DNA of 64,000 nucleotides from Thalassorhabdus alkalitolerans (GCF_042656585.1 NZ_JBHSPG010000004.1); one strand, 5' to 3'. Positions 48,031 to 58,704 are shown, numbered from the stretch's first letter. The notes: generated by a model not told the origin, from the letters alone. Made by a program: numbers and translations.

Positions 48031-51000
48031 ACCAAAGCCAAAGGATGCCGTATGGACCGATGAACAATGGCAGGCTATAGATGCGAAAGGAAACAATATA
48101 TTGGTGGCTGCAGCTGCCGGCAGTGGAAAAACAGCGGTACTGGTAGAGAGAATTATCAGGAAGATTGTTGACCCGGATGATGAGGCGGAAGTTGACCGGT
48201 TATTGATTGTGACATTTACAAATGCAGCGGCAGCGGAAATGCGAAACAGGATCGGGGAAGCGATTAATAAGGAAATCCAGAAGCAGCCTGGTTCCCTTCA
48301 TCTTAGACGCCAGCTTTCTCTATTAAACCGGGCTCATATTTCAACTCTCCACTCCTTTTGTATGAACGTAATAAGAAAGTATTACTATAAAGTGAATATC
48401 GATCCAAAGTTTCGCATACTCGATGACACTGAAGGAGAGCTGATGAGAGAAGAAATCATTGAGGATATCTTTGAAGAGGAGTACGGAATAGAAGGTAACT
48501 CTAGTTTTTATAAGCTGGTTGATATGTACAGCGGAGATCGAAGTGATGATGCTCTTCGCAGCCTGGTTAGAAGGTTATATGACTTTTCAAGGTCCCATCC
48601 TTCTCCTGAATACTGGCTGGATCAAATGGCTGCACGCTATGATATTTCAGATGCTGAACGGGTAGAAGACCTCCCCTGGACTCCTGAATTGCTTCAAGAT
48701 ATTCAATCGCAGCTGAGGGGAGCTCAAAGCTGGATTGAAAAAGCATTGCAAGTGACACATGAACCTGGAGGGCCCCATCCATATGGTGAAAATTTTTCAG
48801 AGGACCTGGAAAAGATCTCATCACTTTTGCAGGCAGATAACTGGGCTGAACTTTATGATAAATTTCAAACATTTACTTATGGAAAGCTCAAGACAATCCG
48901 GAAAACAGAAGGAGTGCTTGATGAGCTGAAGGAACAAGCCAAAAGTTTGCGGGAGCGGGCAAAAAAACAGACCCAGGAATTAAAGGAAGGGCTCTTTAGC
49001 CGTCCACCAGAGGTGTTTCTCAAGGATGTAAAGACTATGGCACCTTCCATTAGGTATCTCGTGAAGCTTGTAAAAGAATTTTCAAGTCGTTATCAAGAGG
49101 CCAAGCGGGAAAAAGCCCTGGTTGATTTTTCTGATCTTGAGCATATCTGTCTTACTATTTTAACCGAAGGATTTGGAGAAAATGGGACACGGCTACCTTC
49201 TGAAGCAGCAAAGGAATATCAGGATTATTTCGTAGAGGTAATGGTGGATGAATATCAGGATACAAATCTCGTTCAGGAAACCATTCTTTCACTTCTTTCT
49301 AAAGGAGATAACCGCTTTATGGTCGGGGACGTTAAACAGAGTATTTATCGATTCCGACTGGCCGAACCGGGTTTATTCCTGCAAAAATACAAAAAATACC
49401 AGGAAGAAGATAATACTGAGGGATGGAGAATCGACTTGGCAAAGAACTTTCGCAGCCGCTCTGAAGTTCTCGATGCAACCAACTTTTTGTTTCGGCAGAT
49501 TATGGATGAAAGCGTAGGAGAGATTCCTTACGATCAAGCGGCCGAACTACGACTAGGAAACACAAGTTACCCTCAAAGCGCTGGCTTTGAAGCAGAGATT
49601 GCGGTGATCAATAAAGGGGATCCAATCGAATCCAGCAAAAACGAAAATGAGATGATAGAGTTAGAAGAGGAACTGGAAACCGCACAGCTTGAAGCAAGGT
49701 GGATAGCGCGCAAAATCAAAGGTCTTGTGGAATCAGGCCAGGAAGTTTTTGATAAAGACAGTAAAGCGATGAGAAAAATAAGATACAGGGATGTCGTAAT
49801 CTTAATGCGTTCGATGCCATGGGCTGCAACGATGATGGAAGAATTTAAAAAGGAAAACATTCCTGTATACGCAGAGCTTAGTACTGGATACTTTGAGGCT
49901 GTAGAAGTCGCTGTTATGATGTCTCTCTTAAAAGTGATAGATAACCCTTACCAGGATATTCCTCTTGCATCCGTTTTACGTTCACCGATCATTGGTCTGG
50001 ATGAAGAAGAGCTTGCCCAAATAAGAATAAAGGATCGAAAAAGTTCCTATTATGAGGCTCTGAAAATAGCATCCATAGAGATGGAAGATGAAGCTCTCAA
50101 AAACCGTGTCACTTTCTTTTTAGAACGTCTTACTCATTGGCGGACCAGTGCCCGTTGCGGATCCCTTTCAGAGTTAATCTGGGATTTATACAGAGAAACC
50201 GGGTACTATGATTTTGTCGGCGGACTGACAGGAGGAAAACAAAGACAGGCAAATCTAAGAGCTTTATATGATAGGGCTCGAGCCTATGAGGAAACGTCTT
50301 TTCGAGGTCTCTTTCGTTTTCTTAGGTTTATTGAACGAATGCAGGAACGAGGCGATGACCTTGGTGCAGCCCGCGCATTGGGAGAGCAGGAGGATGTGGT
50401 GCGAATTATGACAGTCCATAAAAGTAAAGGGTTGGAATTTCCGGTCGTTTTCTTTGCAGGTATGAACAAGCAGTTTAATATGCAGGATGTCAGGGGCACC
50501 GTTATGCTTCATAAAGAACTTGGATTAGGATCGAAATTTATTGATCCTGCATTAAGAGTATCCTATCCTACTCTTCCTCAGCTTGCTATTAAAAACCGTA
50601 TGAAATTAGAGAGTATCGCGGAGGAAATGAGAGTCTTATATGTTGCTTTAACAAGAGCGAAAGAAAAGCTTTACCTTGTGGGAACGGTAAAAGATGCAGA
50701 AAAATCTCTTCAAAAATGGCAGGAACATGTATCGATTGAGGATTGGCTGCTTCCAGCAGCAGAACGGGCAAAAAGCAGTTCTTACCTGGATTGGATTGGG
50801 CCGGCTGTGCTCAGGCACTCAGCGGGCACAGATCTAAGAGGAGAAGAAAACGCAAAGGTTCTCGAAGGCGTTGAAAATGACCCTAGCAAATGGAAAATCG
50901 AAATTAAGCAGCAAGAAGAGCTTCAGCAATTGCCAGAGAAAAAGGAAACAGCTGCTACTCTCCTTGAAAACAAGGTGAAAAGACTAGAACCCGTAGAAGA

Positions 51001-51763
51001 ATCTTCTCCCTATCAGGAAGTGGTCCGCTTCCGTCTAGAATGGGATTATGAATTTCAGTCAGCCTCGGTACACCGATCCAAGCAGACAGTAAGTGAAATC
51101 AAACATGATATAGATGACGAGTACAGTGATCGGGAATTTATCGGGCATTTCAAATCAGAGACTGCCGAACGTCCCCGCTTCATGCAGAGATCCCGGTTAA
51201 CCCCGGCTGAACGTGGAACCGCTATTCATGCCGTAATGCAGCACGTTCCACTTCGTTCATCTATATCAAAAGAAGAGGTTGACCGCTTGCTCTTTATGAT
51301 GACGGAGAGAGAACTTGTAACAAAAGAACAAGCAGACAGTGTAGATGCAGAGGCTGTGGTTCAATTTTTATCTTCTGAACTAGGAAAAAGGGTATCCTCT
51401 GCGAGGATGGTTGAACGCGAGGTTCCTTTTACCTTTGCAATGGCCGCCTCAAAAGCTTACCAGGACTGGAATGAAAATGAAGAAGACGAAAAAGTATTAG
51501 TCCAGGGAGTGGTCGATTTATTATTTAGAGACGAGAAAGGTGATCTTGTTCTTGTAGATTACAAAAGTGACAAGATTACGAACCGGTTTACAGGAGGGTT
51601 TGAAGAAGCGGAACAGGTCATGAGGGAACGCTATCAAACACAAGTCAGTATATACATGCAAGCTCTTGAATCAATTTTTAACGAAAAAATACAAGAGGCC
51701 TATTTATATTTCTTCGATGGTTCCAGTACTCTTGCGATGCACACGGAAAGAAAGGAGGAATAA
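48017..51763 (+). CDS. addA: ATP-dependent helicase/nuclease subunit A (AddA)
   Basis: About 1249 residues from the ATG at 48017 (ATG 48020 is also possible), with AAAGGCGGTG upstream inside addB. UvrD-type helicase: Walker A VAAAAGSGKTAVL, VDEYQDTN (Walker B), VGDVKQSIYRFR, MTVHKSKGLEFPVVF and RVLYVALTRAKEKL. The C-terminal nuclease has VVDLLFRDEKGDLVLVDYKSDK with the Asp/Lys catalytic residues. It is the motor and one of the two nucleases of the complex. sbcD follows after 5 bases. Confidence 0.97.
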   Translation: MMKVRPKPKDAVWTDEQWQAIDAKGNNILVAAAAGSGKTAVLVERIIRKIVDPDDEAEVDRLLIVTFTNAAAAEMRNRIGEAINKEIQKQPGSLHLRRQLSLLNRAHISTLHSFCMNVIRKYYYKVNIDPKFRILDDTEGELMREEIIEDIFEEEYGIEGNSSFYKLVDMYSGDRSDDALRSLVRRLYDFSRSHPSPEYWLDQMAARYDISDAERVEDLPWTPELLQDIQSQLRGAQSWIEKALQVTHEPGGPHPYGENFSEDLEKISSLLQADNWAELYDKFQTFTYGKLKTIRKTEGVLDELKEQAKSLRERAKKQTQELKEGLFSRPPEVFLKDVKTMAPSIRYLVKLVKEFSSRYQEAKREKALVDFSDLEHICLTILTEGFGENGTRLPSEAAKEYQDYFVEVMVDEYQDTNLVQETILSLLSKGDNRFMVGDVKQSIYRFRLAEPGLFLQKYKKYQEEDNTEGWRIDLAKNFRSRSEVLDATNFLFRQIMDESVGEIPYDQAAELRLGNTSYPQSAGFEAEIAVINKGDPIESSKNENEMIELEEELETAQLEARWIARKIKGLVESGQEVFDKDSKAMRKIRYRDVVILMRSMPWAATMMEEFKKENIPVYAELSTGYFEAVEVAVMMSLLKVIDNPYQDIPLASVLRSPIIGLDEEELAQIRIKDRKSSYYEALKIASIEMEDEALKNRVTFFLERLTHWRTSARCGSLSELIWDLYRETGYYDFVGGLTGGKQRQANLRALYDRARAYEETSFRGLFRFLRFIERMQERGDDLGAARALGEQEDVVRIMTVHKSKGLEFPVVFFAGMNKQFNMQDVRGTVMLHKELGLGSKFIDPALRVSYPTLPQLAIKNRMKLESIAEEMRVLYVALTRAKEKLYLVGTVKDAEKSLQKWQEHVSIEDWLLPAAERAKSSSYLDWIGPAVLRHSAGTDLRGEENAKVLEGVENDPSKWKIEIKQQEELQQLPEKKETAATLLENKVKRLEPVEESSPYQEVVRFRLEWDYEFQSASVHRSKQTVSEIKHDIDDEYSDREFIGHFKSETAERPRFMQRSRLTPAERGTAIHAVMQHVPLRSSISKEEVDRLLFMMTERELVTKEQADSVDAEAVVQFLSSELGKRVSSARMVEREVPFTFAMAASKAYQDWNENEEDEKVLVQGVVDLLFRDEKGDLVLVDYKSDKITNRFTGGFEEAEQVMRERYQTQVSIYMQALESIFNEKIQEAYLYFFDGSSTLAMHTERKEE

Positions 51764-51768
51764 AAGAA

Positions 51769-52938
51769 ATGAGATTACTTCACACGGCTGACTGGCATCT
51801 TGGCAGAACGCTGGAAGGCAGAGACAGACTGGCAGAGCATGAGCAGTTTTTTGATGAGCTTGCTCTTATTGTAGAAGAAGAAAAAATCGATGCCATTTTA
51901 ATGGCTGGAGATGTATTTGATTCTGTAAACCCGCCGGCAGCGGCGGAACAGCTATTTTATGAAAGTATGGCCCGCCTTTCAAACAAAGGGAAAAGACCTG
52001 TTGCCATCATAGCGGGAAACCATGACCACCCGGAGCGATTATCGGCAGCGAGAACACTGGCAAAGGAGCAGGCAATTTCTATTATTGGCTATCCGACAAA
52101 AGAAACAACGTATCTGGAGGTCCCTTCCTGCGGGGAACGTCTGCACCTTGCTTCCCTGCCTTACCCTTCAGAATCCCGGTTAAAGGAAAGCTTTGTTGAA
52201 GAAGGAGAAGAAGAAACGCTTCGGGAGGCTTATGATCATCGGATAAAACAGATTTTTGGTGAACTGACTAAGACATTCGACCCTAAAGATGTCAATATAG
52301 CAATGAGCCATATTTTTGTAGCCGGTGGATCGGCCACTGACTCAGAACGGCCCATTGAAGTAGGGGGAGCCTATACGATACGGGCAACAAGCTTGCCGGA
52401 AAATGTCCAGTATACAGCTCTAGGCCACCTTCATCGTCCTCAGAATGTGAAAAGGGCTCCTGGCAAAGCAAGGTATGCCGGTTCCCCTCTGGCCTTTAGT
52501 TTCTCTGAAGCAGGATACTCTAAATCAGTAACCATAATTGATGCAGAGCCAGGTGGAGAAGCAATGGTGAAAGAAGTACACCTTTCTTGCGGAAAACCAT
52601 TAGTAAGATGGCGGGCAAAAGAAGGTCTCTCTCAAGTTCATCAGTGGATGAGTGAGAAAAGAGACAGCCAGAGCTGGATTGACCTTGAAGTACATTTGGA
52701 GCACACACCTTCTATGGAAGAAATACATCGTCTTCGCAAGGAGTACCCTGGAATTGTGACGATTCGCCCGATCTTTCCCGAGCAGAAGGCCACAAACGAA
52801 CAAAAAAGGGACCAAGTGCCTATTGATCAGTTATTTTACAAATTTTATGAACGTCAGACGGGAGGAGCCCAGCCAGAAGAAGACTTAGTGAGGCTTTTTC
52901 TCGAATTAGTAAATGAGGAAGAAGAGGTGACATCATGA
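51769..52938 (+). CDS. sbcD: Exonuclease subunit SbcD (Mre11-type)
   Basis: 389 residues; AAAGGAGGA is located at the end of addA. The metallophosphoesterase motifs are complete: HTADWHLGR, MAGDVFDS, IAGNHDHPER, MSHIFVAGG and ALGHLHRPQ. It is the nuclease of the SbcCD complex that cuts hairpin and blocked DNA ends. It overlaps sbcC by 4 bases. The addB-addA-sbcD-sbcC order is the same as in B. subtilis. Confidence 0.97.
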   Translation: MRLLHTADWHLGRTLEGRDRLAEHEQFFDELALIVEEEKIDAILMAGDVFDSVNPPAAAEQLFYESMARLSNKGKRPVAIIAGNHDHPERLSAARTLAKEQAISIIGYPTKETTYLEVPSCGERLHLASLPYPSESRLKESFVEEGEEETLREAYDHRIKQIFGELTKTFDPKDVNIAMSHIFVAGGSATDSERPIEVGGAYTIRATSLPENVQYTALGHLHRPQNVKRAPGKARYAGSPLAFSFSEAGYSKSVTIIDAEPGGEAMVKEVHLSCGKPLVRWRAKEGLSQVHQWMSEKRDSQSWIDLEVHLEHTPSMEEIHRLRKEYPGIVTIRPIFPEQKATNEQKRDQVPIDQLFYKFYERQTGGAQPEEDLVRLFLELVNEEEEVTS

Positions 52939-55900
52939 GGCCGATCTCGTTAACGGTCCAGGGTCTGCATAGTTTCAGAGAAAAGCAGACAGTGGATTTT
53001 CAGTACCTGTGCGAAGGAGGCGTATTTGGTATTTTCGGTCCGACAGGAAGCGGAAAATCTTCCTTGCTTGACGCCATGACACTTGCTCTTTACGGCAAGG
53101 TAGAAAGAGCTCCTAATAATACCCAGGGAATATTAAACCATGCCGAAGACAGCCTGGCTGTTTCCCTTACCTTTACACTTGGTCTGCGAACTTATAAAGC
53201 AGAGCGCTCTTTAAAAAGAACCGGCGACTCTCGATTACGGACAGCTACGTGCAGGCTTCTCGATCTTACGGAGGAACCAGTGGTTTTAGCAGACAAAGCC
53301 AATGAGGTAGGAAGGGAAATTGAAGATCTCCTTGGCTTATCCATTGAGGATTTTACCCGGGCGGTTGTTCTTCCCCAAGGAAAGTTTGCAGAATTTCTAT
53401 CATTAAAAGGTACTGACCGCCGTCATATGCTCCAGCGCCTCTTTAACCTTGAAAAATACGGAGATGAATTAAACAGTAAAATTAAATCCAAGGCCATTCA
53501 AGTAAAAAATGAAATTGAGAAAATAGAGGCTGTCCAGCAAAGCCTGGGAGATGCTTCGGAAGATGCGGTAAAAGAAGCGGAAGAAAAAGTGAACCGTCTG
53601 TCCAAAGATTTGCAAATGAACAAAAATCTGCTTGAGAACCTTGAGACACGCCAGCTCGAAGAAAAAGAAATAATGGACCTCCAGACTAAAAAGGCCAAAG
53701 CAGAAGGGGAAATAGGAAACCTGACTGCCAAGAAAGATAACATTCAACATTTAGAAAAAAAATGTGAACTTTCTATACAGGCTGAAAAACTGGTTCCCTA
53801 CGCAGAAGAAGTGCAGTCCTGGACAGAGAGCTTTAAAAAGTGGGAATGTGAAAGAGAAAAAAGGATAAAAGAAGTAAAATATGCTTCTGACCGTGAAAAA
53901 GAAGCAACAGAAATCTATGAAAAGGCCAAAGCTTCCTTAAAAGAAAAGCAGCCGCGCTTACAATCAAAGCATGTAGAACTCAGTCAGGCAAAAGAAACAG
54001 AAATGAAGCTTCTAAAAGAACAAGAGGCCTATGAAAGGCTCCAGCAAGAAAGTAAGTACCTTTTTGAGAAGCAAAGCAAGGCTCAGCTAAACTATCAAAA
54101 AGCAAAATCAGACCATAAGAAATATGTTGATGTTCAAAAGAGTATGAAAGAAGAACTAGCAGATCTGGAACCACAGCAGAGTGCCAAAAAAGAAATCTAT
54201 CAGGCATATGAAGCTAGTCAAAAGGTTTTACAAATACAAAGCAGAGCATCAGAAGAAGAAGAAGAGCTAAAAAAGAGAAATAAATCGCTGAAAGAATTGG
54301 AAGAAAGGATTGAAAAACAATCCGCAAACTATAAAGATGCTGAGGACACGGGAAAAGAACGTTTTACTCAGATCTTTCGCTGGTATGAGAGAACTGCTCA
54401 AGAAGAGAGAAACATAGATTCTTTTCGAAAAGCTCTGCAAAAAGAAAAAGCCAGTCAGCAGGAAGAAATGGAGGCAAGAAGAGCAGAAGCGCTTGCTCAT
54501 CAGCTTGTCAGCCAGTTGAAAGAAGGTGAGCCGTGTCCGGTATGCGGTTCCCGGGAACACCCCTCTCCTTCTAAGGAAGCACAACACGTCTCAGTTGACT
54601 TCAAGAATATCATCGAGAAGCTTAGCAGCTGGGAAGAAACAGCAGCACAGGCGAAATCAGAAATTGGGCAAAGAAAGTGGAAGCTGGAACAAATGTCAAG
54701 CCAGCTTACAGAAGGATTTTCTGCCGAGGTTGCTGCAGCAACAGAGGAAGAAGAAAGTGAAGAAAGTGAGGGTTTCCCTTCACTTGATGACAACAGGTGG
54801 GAGGAAAAAGCATCCTATAAACTTTCTTCCTTTAAGCAAGAAGGATTTACAATAGAACATTTAGAGTCTTTAGTAAAAGATGACATGAAACGGTTTACGG
54901 ATATAACCAATGAGATAAACCAGCTTGAAGCGGAGAAAAAGTCCGAAGAAAAAGCCAGAAATGCTGCTCAGGAAAAAGTATCTGAGCTTCATGGAAATGC
55001 TGATAACGAAATGCAAAAGTGGGAGGAGCTGTACCCTTCCTTATCTTTTCATTCCATTAAAGAAGAAAAGAAAAAGGTGGAGGGACAGGAAGAGCAGGCA
55101 GTCATCCTTCGTCAGAGAATCGAAAAAAGCGGACCATTTATTGAAAGAAAAGAAGAAGAGATTGCCCAACTAGAAAACGAGCTTACTCAATGCCAGCTAA
55201 AGGAAGCGTCCTTAAAAGAAAAGCTATCCGGAAAAACAGAACTTATTCGCGAAATGAAAGGCTATATTTCTCACCTTGCCGGTACAAAAACCATAGATGT
55301 GCTACTCCAGGAAGTAAAAGCCGCTTTAACCGAGTTAGAAGAAAAAGAAGAGAGCAGTTTGAATGCTCTTAATAAAGCCAAAAGCCTGCTTCATCAGGCG
55401 GAGAATGAAAAAGCAGCAGCCGAGCAGGCATGTAAGGATGCAGAGCAGCGTTTAGCCGAGGCTTCTGCTAAATGGGAAGAGCATAGAAAACATACAAACT
55501 TTATATCAAAGGAAGAAGTAAGAGCAGCCGTGCTTGGCCAGGATAAACGAACAGAGTATGAAAACTACATTCAAGACTTTTATGAAAAAGAAAAACAGTT
55601 TCTTCATTTGATTAACGAGTATACAGAGCAGCTGGACAATCGGACAGTAAGTGAAGAACAGTTGGAGGAAACAGAAGAAAAAGTAAGTCAAACTAAGATC
55701 CTGGTAGACCAGCTTAGAGAACAATCTGGCGCTGCCCAGGAAGTGTTCCGTGATATTACAGAGAAACATAAGCGTTATAAGGAGTGCCAGAAGGAAATAG
55801 AAAAACTGGGCGAAACATTTTCGAAATACCAGAAATTAGAAAAAGTGTTTAAAGGGAAGGCATTTGTTGAATTTATTGCTGAAGAACAGCTGGAGCAGGT

Positions 55901-56327
55901 AAGCAAAGCAGCATCGGAGCGCCTTCATGTATTAACAAGAGGAAGGTATGCTATTGAAGTTGATTCTTCAGGAGGATTCGTGATAAGAGATGACAGCAAT
56001 GGCGGGGTTAAGCGACCAGTATCTACTCTCTCAGGAGGGGAGACATTCCTCACGTCACTTGCTCTTGCCCTTTCTTTGTCCGCTTCTATCCAGCTAAGGG
56101 GCGAACACCCTCTTGAGTTTTTCTTTCTTGATGAAGGGTTTGGAACCTTGGATCAGGAGCTCCTTGAAACAGTCATTTCTGCTCTGGAAAAGCTTCAGGC
56201 TGATAAATTATCAGTCGGTGTCATTAGCCATGTGCCTGAACTGAAAGAGCGTCTTCCAAGAAAGCTTACAGTCACACCTGCTGAATCCGGCGGTAAAGGC
56301 AGTACTGTTTCTCTGGAATCCATGTAA
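52935..56327 (+). CDS. sbcC: Exonuclease subunit SbcC (Rad50-type ATPase)
   Basis: 1130 residues. N-terminal Walker A FGPTGSGKSSLLDAM and Q-loop region AVVLPQGKFAEFLSLKG, two long coiled-coil arms (about residues 180-520 and 600-960), the zinc hook EPCPVCGS with Cys534 and Cys537 at the centre, and the C-terminal ABC signature STLSGGETFLTSLALALSLS and Walker B FFLDEGFGTLD. It bridges DNA ends and gates SbcD by ATP hydrolysis. It is the last gene of the repair operon. Confidence 0.97.
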   Translation: MRPISLTVQGLHSFREKQTVDFQYLCEGGVFGIFGPTGSGKSSLLDAMTLALYGKVERAPNNTQGILNHAEDSLAVSLTFTLGLRTYKAERSLKRTGDSRLRTATCRLLDLTEEPVVLADKANEVGREIEDLLGLSIEDFTRAVVLPQGKFAEFLSLKGTDRRHMLQRLFNLEKYGDELNSKIKSKAIQVKNEIEKIEAVQQSLGDASEDAVKEAEEKVNRLSKDLQMNKNLLENLETRQLEEKEIMDLQTKKAKAEGEIGNLTAKKDNIQHLEKKCELSIQAEKLVPYAEEVQSWTESFKKWECEREKRIKEVKYASDREKEATEIYEKAKASLKEKQPRLQSKHVELSQAKETEMKLLKEQEAYERLQQESKYLFEKQSKAQLNYQKAKSDHKKYVDVQKSMKEELADLEPQQSAKKEIYQAYEASQKVLQIQSRASEEEEELKKRNKSLKELEERIEKQSANYKDAEDTGKERFTQIFRWYERTAQEERNIDSFRKALQKEKASQQEEMEARRAEALAHQLVSQLKEGEPCPVCGSREHPSPSKEAQHVSVDFKNIIEKLSSWEETAAQAKSEIGQRKWKLEQMSSQLTEGFSAEVAAATEEEESEESEGFPSLDDNRWEEKASYKLSSFKQEGFTIEHLESLVKDDMKRFTDITNEINQLEAEKKSEEKARNAAQEKVSELHGNADNEMQKWEELYPSLSFHSIKEEKKKVEGQEEQAVILRQRIEKSGPFIERKEEEIAQLENELTQCQLKEASLKEKLSGKTELIREMKGYISHLAGTKTIDVLLQEVKAALTELEEKEESSLNALNKAKSLLHQAENEKAAAEQACKDAEQRLAEASAKWEEHRKHTNFISKEEVRAAVLGQDKRTEYENYIQDFYEKEKQFLHLINEYTEQLDNRTVSEEQLEETEEKVSQTKILVDQLREQSGAAQEVFRDITEKHKRYKECQKEIEKLGETFSKYQKLEKVFKGKAFVEFIAEEQLEQVSKAASERLHVLTRGRYAIEVDSSGGFVIRDDSNGGVKRPVSTLSGGETFLTSLALALSLSASIQLRGEHPLEFFFLDEGFGTLDQELLETVISALEKLQADKLSVGVISHVPELKERLPRKLTVTPAESGGKGSTVSLESM

Positions 56328-56360
56328 GGTAACCGCCAGGTAAAATCTGCAAAATAACGT

Positions 56361-56399
56361 ACTAAATAAGAGGGGGATCCAATCCGCCTCTTATTTAGT
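56361..56399. terminator. Hairpin between sbcC and the convergent 56-residue gene
   Basis: ACTAAATAAGAGG pairs perfectly with CCTCTTATTTAGT. There is no T tract on either strand, so termination may be inefficient; it may also stabilise 3' ends. Confidence 0.6.
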
Positions 56400-56483
56400 G
56401 TAGGTTGAAAAATAAATCTTACCAGCAAAATCACTTTCAATTGCCAGATGGCTGTCTGGCTTTGTTATCTAATGATTTGCTTT

Positions 56484-56654
56484 TTAATAATAAAGAACCT
56501 CGACTTTTCCACAGTGAGCACATCTTTTATAGTATTGATAATCAGTATACTGATGGAAGCAGCTTGCCTGGATTTCTGCTAAGGCATTTTCCAGCCTGGT
56601 CAGCTTTCCTTGCACCAGAGCAATCTCTCGCTTTATATTCTCTGCTTTGTTCAT
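56484..56654 (-). CDS. Small zinc-ribbon-like protein
   Basis: 56 residues on the minus strand; ATG at 56654 with GACAGGAGTG upstream. An N-terminal helix (NIKREIALVQGKLTRLENAL) with coiled-coil character is followed by SCFHQ and KRCAHCGKVEV, giving Cys/His and CxxC groups that could bind zinc. It lies 21 bases after the thiC stop on the same strand and may be read through from thiC. No family is recognised. Confidence 0.65.
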   Translation of the reverse strand: MNKAENIKREIALVQGKLTRLENALAEIQASCFHQYTDYQYYKRCAHCGKVEVLYY

Positions 56655-56675
56655 TTAATCACTCCTGTCCCTTCC

Positions 56676-58463
56676 CTACTGATAAAGGCTTCCGCCTGTT
56701 TCTTTAAATTGGTTTGCTTTCTCTTTCAGGCCTTTTTCTACAGCTTCAGCAGTTTCAAGGTCATGTTCAGAAGCATAACGCCGGATATCATGGGAAATAC
56801 GCATACTGCAAAATTTAGGGCCGCACATGGAACAAAAATGAGCAGTTTTTGCACCTTCAGCTGGCAGGGTTTCATCATGATATTCAAGGGCACGGTCAGG
56901 GTCAAGAGAGAGGTTGAATTGATCTTTCCAGCGAAATTCAAACCGTGCTTTTGAAAGAGCATCATCCCTTATCTGGGCACCTGGGTGGCCTTTGGCAAGG
57001 TCTGCTGCATGGGCTGCAATTTTGTAAGTAATGACTCCTTCACGGACATCGTCTTTATTTGGCAGTCCTAAATGCTCTTTAGGAGTTACATAACAAAGCA
57101 TAGCCGTTCCATACCATCCGATCATAGCAGCCCCGATAGCAGACGTAATATGGTCGTAGCCTGGAGCAATATCAGTAGTCAGCGGCCCTAAAGTGTAAAA
57201 GGGTGCTTCGTCACAAAGGGCAATCTGTTTATCCATATTTTCTTTAATTAAGTGCATAGGTACATGACCCGGGCCTTCCACCATTACTTGAACCTCATGC
57301 TTCCAGGCAAGTTTCGTTAGTTCACCAAGAGTTTCCAGTTCTGCAAACTGGGCCTCATCATTAGCATCGGCTATTGAGCCTGGACGAAGCCCATCCCCTA
57401 ATGAAAAAGATATATCATAAGCTTTCATAATCTCACAAATGTCTTCAAAATGGGTGTACAGGAAATTTTCTTTATGATGAGACAAGCACCACTGAGCCAT
57501 AATAGAACCACCTCGTGATACGATCCCTGTCAGGCGGCTGGCAGTTAAGGGAACGTATCGAAGCAGAACGCCTGCATGAATGGTGAAATAATCCACACCC
57601 TGCTCAGCTTGTTCAATAAGAGTATCCCGGTAAATCTCCCAAGTAAGGTTCTCAGCTACTCCATCCACTTTTTCGAGTGCCTGATAAAGAGGAACGGTGC
57701 CGACGGGAACGCATGAGTTTCGAATGATCCATTCTCTTGTTGTATGTATATCCTTTCCAGTTGATAAGTCCATGATGGTATCCGCTCCCCATTTGGTGGC
57801 CCAGGTCATTTTTTCAACTTCCTTATTAATGGAAGAAGACACTGCAGAGTTACCTATATTAGCATTTATTTTGACGTGAAAGTTTCTGCCGATAATCATG
57901 GGCTCTGTTTCCGGGTGGTTAATATTTGCTGGAATAATAGCTCTTCCCTCGGCTACTTCCTTTCGGACAAATTCTGGATCCATCTGTTCCCGTATAGCGA
58001 TAAATTCCATTTCAGGGGTTATGATACCTTTTTTAGCGTAATGAAGCTGGGTTACATTTTTTCCTTCCTTAGCTTTTAGAGGATTTCGGGTAAGTCCGGG
58101 AAAAACTTTCTCAGCGCGGGGATCGGAAATATCTTTATAGCCGTTATCCTCGGCTTTCAATTTCCGGCCTTTGTATTCTACGGTATCTTTTCGTTCATTA
58201 ATCCAATTGTGGCGAATTGGTGTGAGTCCCGCTGTAACATCAGCTTGATAGGAAGGGTCTGTGTATGGTCCGCTTGTATCGTACACACGGACAGGTTTGT
58301 TTTTTTCTTCCCCGACTGTGCCAGTAGTGGGGGAAAGTCCGATTTCTCTCATTGGAACTTGAATGTCTTTTCTTGAACCTTGAATGTAGACTTTTTTACT
58401 GCCTGTAAAGCTCGACATGATAGACACATTCTGCTCTTGCAATGAAGATGATGGGGTTGTCAT
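56676..58463 (-). CDS. thiC: Phosphomethylpyrimidine synthase ThiC
   Basis: 595 residues from the ATG at 58463 (AAGGAGAG upstream); a longer in-frame start has no SD. It is a radical SAM enzyme converting aminoimidazole ribotide to the thiamin pyrimidine HMP-P. The long N-terminal region, GTVPLYQALEKVDG, EGPGHVPMHLI, LTTDIAPGYDHITSAIGAA and the C-terminal cluster motif CSMCGPKFC (CxxCxxxxC) are all present. It is controlled by the TPP riboswitch upstream. No other thi genes are adjacent, so the other steps must be encoded elsewhere. Confidence 0.98.
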   Translation of the reverse strand: MTTPSSSLQEQNVSIMSSFTGSKKVYIQGSRKDIQVPMREIGLSPTTGTVGEEKNKPVRVYDTSGPYTDPSYQADVTAGLTPIRHNWINERKDTVEYKGRKLKAEDNGYKDISDPRAEKVFPGLTRNPLKAKEGKNVTQLHYAKKGIITPEMEFIAIREQMDPEFVRKEVAEGRAIIPANINHPETEPMIIGRNFHVKINANIGNSAVSSSINKEVEKMTWATKWGADTIMDLSTGKDIHTTREWIIRNSCVPVGTVPLYQALEKVDGVAENLTWEIYRDTLIEQAEQGVDYFTIHAGVLLRYVPLTASRLTGIVSRGGSIMAQWCLSHHKENFLYTHFEDICEIMKAYDISFSLGDGLRPGSIADANDEAQFAELETLGELTKLAWKHEVQVMVEGPGHVPMHLIKENMDKQIALCDEAPFYTLGPLTTDIAPGYDHITSAIGAAMIGWYGTAMLCYVTPKEHLGLPNKDDVREGVITYKIAAHAADLAKGHPGAQIRDDALSKARFEFRWKDQFNLSLDPDRALEYHDETLPAEGAKTAHFCSMCGPKFCSMRISHDIRRYASEHDLETAEAVEKGLKEKANQFKETGGSLYQ

Positions 58464-58530
58464 AAAAAATCTCTCCTTGTTAAAAATTAATGGAAAGGAC
58501 GAGATCAGGAGAAAACAGGCGGGATAACAC

Positions 58531-58566
58531 AAAAAAGCCGGTTCCTAAAATAGGGGACCGGCTTTG
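58531..58566 (-). terminator. Riboswitch expression-platform terminator
   Basis: On the minus strand AAAGCCGGT pairs with ACCGGCTTT and runs into TTT, between the TPP aptamer and thiC. This fits premature termination when TPP is bound. Confidence 0.85.
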
Positions 58567-58607
58567 TATGCAGAAGTTGATAGTGAAAATCAATAGCTGT
58601 CAATCTA

Positions 58608-58704
58608 AACTTCCCCACGCTGGTATGAACCAGATCAGGTCCGAAGGGTCAAGAAACCTCATCGCGTTTCTCTCTCAGCCTGCGCTTTGCAGACACCCCT
58701 AGTT
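58608..58704 (-). promoter_or_regulatory. TPP riboswitch (THI element)
   Basis: The minus strand contains the conserved aptamer parts in order: AGGGGTG at the 5' side of P1, GCAGGCTGAGA (thi box start), GACCCTTCGGACCTGATCTGG and ATACCAGCGTGGGGAAG. It controls thiC through the following terminator. Confidence 0.95.

Noticed and set aside
56361..56399. Classical rho-independent terminator for sbcC
   Set aside because: The stem is perfect but neither strand has a T tract, so it is listed only as a hairpin.
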